Below are positions 1 through 5,065 of a stretch of 5,065 bases of DNA, one piece after another (the first letter of the stretch is position 1; every line of letters begins with the position of its first letter). The DNA lies in the NCBI GenBank assembly GCA_913044145.1, contig CAJWOD010000104.1, positions 1 to 5,065 on the forward strand. Direction: 5' to 3'. A program made the position numbers and the translations under genes. The notes beneath the pieces are model-generated. The model was not told the origin of the DNA. It worked only from the letters and a program-made list of their open reading frames with translations, and did not search any database. This DNA is from an uncultured Nitrospina sp. GTDB lineage: Bacteria > Nitrospinota > Nitrospinia > Nitrospinales > VA-1.

Positions 1-38
1 ACAAAAAACCTTAAGTAACTAGAACTGAACATTCAATT

Positions 39-66
39 AATTGAACACAAGTTCAATTTAATTTTT
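39..66 (+). terminator. Possible intrinsic terminator of a gene to the left
   Basis: AATTGAAC (39-46) and GTTCAATT (51-58) are perfect inverted copies around a 4-nt loop (ACAA), and a run of five T (62-66) follows three bases later on the plus strand. All three plus-strand frames have stops within the first 22 bases, so a plus-strand gene could end at or just before the left edge, and this hairpin would then lie just behind it. The stem has only two G/C pairs, which is weak for an intrinsic terminator. The left arm also forms part of a 14-bp palindrome (32-45), so a protein-binding site is an alternative. Confidence 0.3.
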
Positions 67-186
67 GTAAAATCTAGAGCGCTGATTGATCAGATACTTT
101 AAAAAGTTGTGGCACAAGTTCAGATTATTTTGCGAAAGAAAATGGAAGAGTAATACTTATTTTTCCTTCGGAAACTTCTTAGGTTT

Positions 187-1494
187 TTATCTGAGCGAAG
201 TTGTCACGAAATACCAACAAATTATGCTTCCTGCATAACCTAGAGCAATGGCAGGTGCCCACTTTAAGTGCGACATGAAATTATAATTTTCCCTTTCAAC
301 TCCCATAACGGCAACACCCGCTGCTGAGCCTATAGAAAGTAAGCTGCCTCCTACCCCGGCGGTCAGGGTGATTAATAGCCATTGGTCGACTCCCATAGTT
401 GGATCCATTTTTAGTACAGCATACATGACAGGGATATTGTCAACGATAGCGGAAAGTATTCCCACAATAATATTTGAGTAGGTGGGCCCCAAATTTCCAT
501 ACATACTTTCACTGACGAGTGCAAGATAACCAATGTATTGTAAAGCCCCCACGGCTGTAAGAACGCCAAAGAAAAATAACAGAGTATCGAATTCGACACC
601 TTTCACTTGTGAGAAAATGTCCAACCTGGGTTCATTGCTTGTATTTTCCAGGTTTATTTGTTGGCCCTGCCGTTGTAAAAAATAACCCTTAATCATCAAG
701 AGGCCTAGGCCAAACATCATACCCATGAATGGGGGAAGGTGCAGGAACTGATGGAAAGAAACCGCTGTGGCGATCGTAAAAACTCCTAGGCCAATTATAA
801 CCTTAGCGCCGGGTCTCATTTCAATCGCTTCTTTGCCGCCTTCAGGATGTTCATCAGGAACAACAAAATACATGATCATTGCTGGTATGACCCAGTTTAC
901 AATTGACGGCAGTACGAGATAAGAAAATTCCATGGTTTGGACTTTTCCAGATGTCCAGACCATAAGGGTTGTGATATCTCCAAACGGGCTCCATGCACCA
1001 CCTGCGTTAGCGGCTATAATAATGTTTATAAATGCGGGGACTATGAATTTGCCATTACCATTGCTTACCGCCAGCGCAACCGTCGACATTAATAATGCAC
1101 TTGTTAGGTTGTCAGCAAGCGGTGAAAGTAGGAATGTGATTAACCCTGTAGCCCAGAAAAGTTTTTTAAATCCTAGTCCTTTTTTTAACAGCCATGCACG
1201 CAGGGCTTTAAACACGTTTCTCTCTTCCAGTGTGTTAATATAGGTCATCGCTACCAGCAAAAAGAAAAACAGCTCTCCGATCTCTGCAATCAACTCCTTA
1301 ACAAAGTCGTGAGCATGTCCCCCGCCATGTTGTGCTTCATAGATACCGATCAAACCCCACATAAAACAACCGATTAAAATAACCGGTTTGGATTTTCGCA
1401 TATGAATTTGTTCTTCAAATATGACCAAGGTATATGCCAAACAAAAACAAATCAGAGACATATAACCAACCCATGTAACCGTTAAGCTATGCAT
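187..1494 (-). CDS. nhaD: NhaD-type Na+/H+ antiporter
   Basis: This is a complete 435-residue inner-membrane protein of the NhaD family in the ion transporter superfamily. It should expel Na+ (and Li+) in exchange for protons, giving salt and alkali tolerance. About a dozen hydrophobic segments span the whole length. Family hallmarks are SPLADNLTSALL (about 124-135), NAGGAWSPFGDITTLM (about 163-178), SAIVDNIPVM (about 348-357) and GGSLLSIGSAAGVAVMG (about 382-398). The Asp-Asn pairs at 128-129 and 352-353, plus Asp173, are the obvious candidates for ion and proton handling. A His/Gly-rich loop (QHGGGHAHD, 55-63) follows the second hydrophobic segment, and a charged cytoplasmic-type loop lies near 275-300. 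ATG at 1494 is the first start; Met12 is an alternative. Only a weak GAG-type ribosome site precedes it. The gene stands alone and is transcribed away from ispA. I am confident of the family, but ion specificity is inferred. Confidence 0.93.
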   Translation of the reverse strand: MHSLTVTWVGYMSLICFCLAYTLVIFEEQIHMRKSKPVILIGCFMWGLIGIYEAQHGGGHAHDFVKELIAEIGELFFFLLVAMTYINTLEERNVFKALRAWLLKKGLGFKKLFWATGLITFLLSPLADNLTSALLMSTVALAVSNGNGKFIVPAFINIIIAANAGGAWSPFGDITTLMVWTSGKVQTMEFSYLVLPSIVNWVIPAMIMYFVVPDEHPEGGKEAIEMRPGAKVIIGLGVFTIATAVSFHQFLHLPPFMGMMFGLGLLMIKGYFLQRQGQQINLENTSNEPRLDIFSQVKGVEFDTLLFFFGVLTAVGALQYIGYLALVSESMYGNLGPTYSNIIVGILSAIVDNIPVMYAVLKMDPTMGVDQWLLITLTAGVGGSLLSIGSAAGVAVMGVERENYNFMSHLKWAPAIALGYAGSIICWYFVTTSLR

Positions 1495-1603
1495 GATAAG
1501 GCTCTATTTTTCTTATAAAAAATTAAAAATTTAGCAACAGGAACTCGAAATTCGGAGCATGGCTTTCTATGTAATAAAATTTTTAATACATTTGAAGCAA
1601 AAT

Positions 1604-1632
1604 ATTATAGAACATAAAAAATAATACAAGGG
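1604..1632 (-). promoter_or_regulatory. Candidate nhaD promoter (perfect -10 box)
   Basis: Read on the minus strand, 1609-1604 is TATAAT, a perfect sigma70-type -10 hexamer. The region where a -35 box should lie (about 1627-1632) reads CCCTTG and is a poor match, so an activator would probably be needed. Transcription would start near 1597 and give a leader of about 100 nt before the nhaD ATG at 1494. TATAAT occurs easily by chance in such AT-rich DNA, so confidence is low. Confidence 0.25.
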
Positions 1633-1644
1633 TAAATCTTTTGT

Positions 1645-1677
1645 GAACAATATATGTAAAGCCTATTGCTATTGTTC
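1645..1677. repeat. 8-bp inverted repeat, possible operator
   Basis: GAACAATA (1645-1652) and TATTGTTC (1670-1677) are perfect inverted copies separated by 17 bases. The arm centres are about 25 bp apart, slightly more than two helical turns, so both could lie on the same face of the DNA for a dimeric regulator. The dyad sits just upstream of the candidate nhaD promoter, where an activator could bind. No T-run follows on either strand, so it does not look like a terminator. Its function is inferred from position only. Confidence 0.35.
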
Positions 1678-1895
1678 TTCCTGGAAATAAATAAACTGAA
1701 GTGAATAACAAAATCTAAAATTTTGATTTACTAGAAAAAGGTTTAAAAATCTCAGAAAGGTTTTCCCTCCTCTAGTTTTTAATAATTATTTTCAATATTT
1801 GACAGATGTAATACGGATATAGATTTTTTCTAATGGATAGGAAAAAGCTTATAAATTATGAGCTTGTCTGATACGGTCGATACGAACTATTAAAG

Positions 1896-1923
1896 TTGAC
1901 TGTTTGTGTATATATGTTAGTAT
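1896..1923 (+). promoter_or_regulatory. Candidate ispA-dxs-hisB promoter
   Basis: TTGACT (1896-1901) matches the -35 consensus at five of six positions. It is followed after 16 bases by TAGTAT (1918-1923), four of six for the -10 box. The -10 box is preceded by TG at 1915-1916, giving an extended -10 (TGnTAGTAT). The predicted transcription start is about 1930. This overlaps the most upstream in-frame TTG codon of the ispA frame. If the promoter is real, ispA translation must begin further downstream, which fits the family-based start near 1983 and a leader of about 50 nt. Confidence 0.42.
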
Positions 1924-1982
1924 TTTGTGAGATAAGCGGTACTATCCGAAACCTTAATAATTGTTTGATTTTATTGAGCAGT

Positions 1983-2873
1983 TTGTCTGCATCCCAGTAC
2001 CTTTTAGAAGGTAAGAAGCTAATCGACGAAGGGATAGTGAGTCTTTTGCCTCAGGGAAAAGTTTACCCTGAGAGTATCCATGAAGCGATGAGCTACAGTC
2101 TTTTAGCTGGGGGTAAAAGGTTGCGTCCCATACTCGTTATGGCGGCGTCAGAAGCAGTAGGGGGAGATCGACATTCAGTTCTGCCATTTGCGGTAGCTGC
2201 TGAAATGATACATACCTATACCCTGATTCATGATGATCTGCCTGCTTTAGATAACGATGATCTGCGACGAGGAAAACCCACAAACCATAAGGTTTTTGGT
2301 GAAGCGATTGCTATATTAGCAGGCGATGCGTTGCTGACACAGGCTTTCATCATAATGACCCGTGCGGTAGGGATGGAAAATATTCAACCCGATTGTATTC
2401 TGAAAGCAACGCATGAGATGGCATGTGCGTTAGGTTCAACGGGAATGATTGGTGGGCAGGTGGTTGACCTCGAATCTGAAGGAAAACCAATAACTAAAGA
2501 AACTCTGGAATATATTCACATTTATAAAACAGGGTTTTTGATTAGAGCGTGTATCAGATGCGGTGGAATTCTAAGCCAGGCGAACGCAAGCCAACTGAGT
2601 TCTCTGTCACGGTTTGGCGCTCATATCGGACTTGCCTTCCAAATTATCGATGATGTTCTTGATGTAACAGGAGATCAAGAAAGATTGGGTAAGGATATTG
2701 GTAGTGATCTGACTAAAGATAAAGCCACCTACCCGGCTTTATACGGATTGGAAGAATCAAAACGAAAAGCAGAAGAATTAGTAGGAGATGGTATAGATTG
2801 TTTAAAAGAATTTGATGGCCGAGCTGATCCACTTAGAGAGATTGCACGGTTTTTTGTCCAACGAACTTTTTGA
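1983..2873 (+). CDS. ispA: Polyprenyl diphosphate synthase (farnesyl/geranylgeranyl type)
   Basis: This cytosolic trans-prenyltransferase condenses DMAPP with successive IPP units to FPP (possibly GGPP), the precursor of quinone tails and undecaprenyl phosphate. Numbered from the TTG at 1983 (296 residues), it shows GGKRLRP (43-49), the first Asp-rich motif DDLPALD (84-90) followed by NDDLRRGKP, GGQVVDLESEG, the second Asp-rich motif DDVLD (223-227), KDKATYP, and the usual C-terminus DPLREIARFFVQRTF. Tyr at position -5 before the first Asp-rich motif matches E. coli IspA and argues for a short-chain product. The frame is open from 1872, with TTG at 1896 and ATG at 1914. Those starts add 23-29 residues without family resemblance and overlap a candidate promoter. 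TTG 1983 gives the normal family length, with TTG 1974 as an alternative. No start has a clear ribosome site. The usual upstream neighbour xseB is absent. dxs follows after 12 bases. Confidence 0.9.
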   Translation: MSASQYLLEGKKLIDEGIVSLLPQGKVYPESIHEAMSYSLLAGGKRLRPILVMAASEAVGGDRHSVLPFAVAAEMIHTYTLIHDDLPALDNDDLRRGKPTNHKVFGEAIAILAGDALLTQAFIIMTRAVGMENIQPDCILKATHEMACALGSTGMIGGQVVDLESEGKPITKETLEYIHIYKTGFLIRACIRCGGILSQANASQLSSLSRFGAHIGLAFQIIDDVLDVTGDQERLGKDIGSDLTKDKATYPALYGLEESKRKAEELVGDGIDCLKEFDGRADPLREIARFFVQRTF

Positions 2874-2885
2874 CCTGGGCCGCCC

Positions 2886-4892
2886 ATGAGCAAGTTGTTA
2901 AATAGTATTGATAGTCCCCAAGATTTAAAAAATATACCGGTTGAAAAACTTCCCGAGTTAGCAAAGGAAATTCGGGACATGCTTTTGGATACCATCTCCA
3001 AAACAGGTGGTCACCTGTCTTCTAATTTAGGAGTGGTAGAGTTGACACTGGCTATGCATTACGTTTTCAACAGTCCTATAGATAAGTTTGTCTGGGATGT
3101 GGGGCATCAGTCTTATGTTCACAAACTATTGACGGGAAGGAAAAGTAGGTTTGAAACACTTCGCCAATATGATGGGCTTTGCGGTTTTACAAAACGTGAA
3201 GAAAGCCAGCATGACCACTGGAATTGTGGGCATGGGGGAACGTCAATTTCTGCAGCATTGGCCTTTGCTAAGGCGCGTGACCTCAAAAAGGAAAATAACG
3301 ATGTGGTTGCTGTTATCGGCGATGGTTCCCTGACAGCTGGGATGGCTTTTGAAGGCCTCAATCATACTGGTCATATTCAAAGCGATATGATCGTTGTCCT
3401 CAACGATAATGAATGGTCTATTTCCGCCAATGTTGGAGGTATGTCCGCTCACTTAAGTAAAATCATGACCGGGCAGGTAATGCTAAAAATTAAGCAAGAG
3501 ATCGGCCAACTTCTTCTTGCTGTTCCAGGCATTGGAAAAGAAATTTCCCGTTACGCCCACAAAATTGATGAAGCCATTAAAGGAGTATTCATCCCCGGTC
3601 GATTGTTTGAAGACCTTGGATTTCGTTATGTTGGTCCAATAGATGGACATGATGTGGAAGCGCTTATTGATAGCTTTACTACAGTTAAAAATCTCAAGGG
3701 GCCAACCCTTATGCATGTAATAACACGCAAAGGTAAGGGCTATGAGCAGGCTGAAGAAAAAGCTGATGTCTGGCATGGTGCCAAACCTTTTAATGTGTCG
3801 ACGGGCGAGTTCCATAAGAAGAAAGCAAATCCTGCATATACCAATGTATTTGCGAATGCACTAATTGAGCTTGCAAAAGAGGATGAAAAAGTGTTGGGCA
3901 TAACAGCCGCAATGCCTGACGGAACGGGTATCAGTAAATTTGGAAAAGAGTTTCCAGCACGTACTTTTGATGTGGGTATGGCAGAGCAACATGGTGTTGC
4001 TTTTGCTGGTGCTTTAGCTATTGAGGGTTTCCGACCGGTAGCAGCAATTTACTCAACGTTTTTGCAGCGCGCTTACGATCAGGTAGTTCATGATATTTGC
4101 TTGATGAATCTAGATGTAACGTTTGCATTGGATAGAGCTGGAATTGTAGGGGAAGATGGAGCCACTCATCAAGGACTTTACGATATAGCCTACCTAAGGA
4201 CATTGCCTAATATGGTGGTGATGGCACCAAAAGACGAGAATGAATTACGACATATGTTAAAAACCGCTATTTATCATAAGGGTCCTGCGGCTTTGCGCTA
4301 CCCAAGAGGTTCAGGGCTGGGAGTTCCTCTTGATGAGGAAATGAAAGAACTTGAAATTGGTAAGGGAGAAGTGATCAAAGACGGATCAGATATTGCTATA
4401 TTGGCTTATGGTCACATGGTGGATGGAGCAATGATGGTTTCTAATATGTTTGAGAAAGAAGGTGTCAGTGTTGCCGTAATTAATGCGCGTTTTGCGAAAC
4501 CTGTGGATAAAGATCTTATCGTTCAATACGCCAAAAGTACTCGTTGTCTCATCACTATTGAGGAGCATTCCTTGAAGGGTGGATTTGGTTCTGCTGTTCT
4601 TGAAGCGCTTCAGGAAGAAAAGGTTTGTAGCGTACCTGTTAAATGCATTGGACTCGGAGACATAGTTTTAGAACATGGTGCGCCAGGAAAACAACGTAAG
4701 GACCTTAAGCTCGACCCGGAAGGCATATTTGATACAATAAGATCTTTTTATGGATCCGTTGCAGAAATCGACGTTTCGGGAAATGGTAAAAAATGGTTGT
4801 CGAGGAACGGAAAAAAAGTGGTTGTTGGTAACGGAAATAATGGTAATTTAAACAAGAGTAATCTCACTGCCAAACAAAATTTGAATGACTAG
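2886..4892 (+). CDS. dxs: 1-deoxy-D-xylulose-5-phosphate synthase
   Basis: This 668-residue ThDP/Mg2+ enzyme joins pyruvate and glyceraldehyde 3-phosphate, releasing CO2, to make DXP for the MEP pathway and for thiamin and pyridoxal synthesis. Domain I (about 1-310) has SPQDLKNIP near the start, His43, DVGHQ (71-75) and the ThDP motif GDG (145-147) to NDN (173-175). Domain II (about 316-480) has the catalytic Glu367 in AEQH, Tyr389, Arg395, Arg417, Asp424 and His428, matching the key E. coli residues with an offset of three, then RYPRG (471-475). Domain III runs to about 623. Odd points are GHGGTS where GHSSTS is usual, NDNEWS where NDNxMS is usual, and an Asn/Gly/Lys-rich tail of about 44 residues (625-668). 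The start fits E. coli Dxs, but no ribosome site is seen, so translation may depend on ispA ending 12 bases upstream. The stop lies inside hisB (8-bp overlap). Confidence 0.97.
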   Translation: MSKLLNSIDSPQDLKNIPVEKLPELAKEIRDMLLDTISKTGGHLSSNLGVVELTLAMHYVFNSPIDKFVWDVGHQSYVHKLLTGRKSRFETLRQYDGLCGFTKREESQHDHWNCGHGGTSISAALAFAKARDLKKENNDVVAVIGDGSLTAGMAFEGLNHTGHIQSDMIVVLNDNEWSISANVGGMSAHLSKIMTGQVMLKIKQEIGQLLLAVPGIGKEISRYAHKIDEAIKGVFIPGRLFEDLGFRYVGPIDGHDVEALIDSFTTVKNLKGPTLMHVITRKGKGYEQAEEKADVWHGAKPFNVSTGEFHKKKANPAYTNVFANALIELAKEDEKVLGITAAMPDGTGISKFGKEFPARTFDVGMAEQHGVAFAGALAIEGFRPVAAIYSTFLQRAYDQVVHDICLMNLDVTFALDRAGIVGEDGATHQGLYDIAYLRTLPNMVVMAPKDENELRHMLKTAIYHKGPAALRYPRGSGLGVPLDEEMKELEIGKGEVIKDGSDIAILAYGHMVDGAMMVSNMFEKEGVSVAVINARFAKPVDKDLIVQYAKSTRCLITIEEHSLKGGFGSAVLEALQEEKVCSVPVKCIGLGDIVLEHGAPGKQRKDLKLDPEGIFDTIRSFYGSVAEIDVSGNGKKWLSRNGKKVVVGNGNNGNLNKSNLTAKQNLND

Positions 4893-5065
4893 AACCTCCT
4901 ACGTAAAACGCTCCACCAGCGAAACTCAAATTGAAGTTAGCCTGAACCTTGATGGTTCCGGGGTGCAGGATATTAAAACCCCAGTTCCATTTTTGGATCA
5001 TATGCTTTCACAATTGGCAAAGCACGGTTATTTTGATTTAACTGTAAAAGCTCAGGGCGATACAC
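4885..5065 (+). CDS. hisB: Imidazoleglycerol-phosphate dehydratase, N-terminal part
   Basis: The first 60 codons are present and the gene continues past the right edge. HisB dehydrates imidazoleglycerol phosphate to imidazoleacetol phosphate in histidine biosynthesis, as a Mn2+-dependent cytosolic oligomer. The visible part contains R-x-T-x-E-T (Arg9 to Thr14), VSLNLDGSG (18-26), PFLDHML (35-41) with a metal-binding-type His39, and KHGYFDLTVKAQGDT (46-60) with His47. The later DDHHT-type motif lies outside the window. A TGA at 4882-4884 directly precedes the ATG in this frame and the next Met is residue 40, so 4885 is the only plausible start. The gene overlaps the end of dxs by 8 bp in another frame and has no Shine-Dalgarno sequence, which suggests translational coupling. 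Whether it is a monofunctional dehydratase or fused to a phosphatase domain cannot be seen. The N-terminus begins directly with the dehydratase fold, which excludes the E. coli order (phosphatase first). Confidence 0.93.
   Translation, partial: MTRTSYVKRSTSETQIEVSLNLDGSGVQDIKTPVPFLDHMLSQLAKHGYFDLTVKAQGDT

Larger units (their letters stand above)
1495..1982. other. AT-rich divergent intergenic region
   Basis: This stretch of almost 490 bases separates the divergent nhaD and ispA genes and has no convincing protein-coding content. Only very short frames occur, for example 21 codons at 1559-1624 and 12 codons at 1833-1871. Neither has a well-spaced ribosome site, and I recognise neither peptide. 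I see no tRNA or known riboswitch. The region is strongly A/T-rich and holds the candidate promoters for both flanking genes, an 8-bp inverted repeat (1645-1677), a 10-bp palindrome AATAATTATT (1781-1790) and three ATACG motifs (1811, 1871, 1880). Confidence 0.75.

Noticed and set aside
162..174. Small hairpin TTTCC-TTC-GGAAA just behind the nhaD stop, considered as its terminator
   Set aside because: The stem is only 5 bp and, read on the nhaD strand, is followed by A-rich rather than T-rich sequence.
932..1243. 103-codon open frame on the plus strand, antisense to nhaD
   Set aside because: It lies entirely within the well-supported nhaD gene, starts in mid-gene, has no ribosome site, and its product resembles no family I know.
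1559..1624. Possible 21-residue small protein (MAFYVIKFLIHLK...) in the spacer
   Set aside because: The GGAG at 1554-1557 is only one base from the ATG, too close to work. The composition is what AT-rich non-coding DNA would give, and it overlaps the candidate nhaD -10 box.
1710..1730. Imperfect AT-only dyad (AAATC / AAAA-TTTT / GATTT)
   Set aside because: Such pairing is expected by chance in A/T-rich DNA. It has a bulge and no accompanying terminator or promoter feature.
1766..1772. Perfect Shine-Dalgarno GAGGAGG on the minus strand
   Set aside because: No ATG, GTG or TTG follows at a workable distance on that strand and no open frame begins there, so it is probably a chance purine run.
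1799..1825. Perfect -35 box TTGACA (1799-1804) followed by TATAGA or TAGATT
   Set aside because: TATAGA at 1818-1823 leaves a 13-bp spacer and TAGATT leaves 15 bp, both too short for a normal sigma70 promoter. The promoter at 1896-1923 has better geometry.
1833..1871. Short frames starting at 1833 and 1858, considered as a leader peptide of ispA
   Set aside because: They encode only 11-12 residues with no run of regulatory codons or attenuator hairpin, and they lie upstream of the better promoter at 1896-1923.
3483..3815. 110-codon open frame on the minus strand inside dxs
   Set aside because: It is a shadow of dxs, whose protein sequence is conserved throughout this stretch. The frame has no recognisable domain or start signal.

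Overview
The window is ordinary bacterial chromosomal DNA, roughly 40% GC by eye. It has two divergently oriented transcription units separated by an AT-rich spacer of nearly 0.5 kb. On the minus strand is a complete nhaD-type Na+/H+ antiporter gene. On the plus strand is a compact biosynthetic gene set: ispA (polyprenyl/farnesyl diphosphate synthase), dxs (1-deoxy-D-xylulose-5-phosphate synthase) and the first 60 codons of hisB (imidazoleglycerol-phosphate dehydratase), which runs off the right edge.

Organism: use of the non-mevalonate (MEP) isoprenoid pathway points to a bacterium. An NhaD antiporter is typical of marine, haloalkaliphilic or other sodium-exposed Gram-negative lineages. The protein sequences are not close to enterobacterial homologues, so a marine deltaproteobacterial-like or Nitrospinota-like lineage is a reasonable but weak guess. 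None of the four genes has a convincing Shine-Dalgarno sequence.

Layout: 1-186 is non-coding, with a palindrome and a terminator-like hairpin at the far left. 187-1494 (-) is nhaD. 1495 to about 1982 is the divergent regulatory spacer, with an 8-bp inverted repeat, candidate promoters on both strands and a repeated ATACG motif. About 1983-2873 (+) is ispA, 2886-4892 (+) is dxs, and 4885-5065 (+) is partial hisB.

How the genes work together: Dxs makes DXP from pyruvate and glyceraldehyde 3-phosphate, the first step of the MEP pathway. IspA condenses the pathway's end products, IPP and DMAPP, into prenyl diphosphates. The ispA-dxs pair therefore brackets the pathway from entry to chain elongation. 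hisB overlaps dxs by 8 bp and is probably co-transcribed and translationally coupled, although it belongs to histidine synthesis. nhaD is probably regulated separately and has no evident metabolic link.

I found no undescribed multi-gene system. The points worth a second look are the Asn/Gly/Lys-rich C-terminal tail of Dxs, unusual residues in its cofactor-binding motifs, the dxs/hisB overlap, the likely over-extended ispA N-terminus, and the dyad elements in the spacers.
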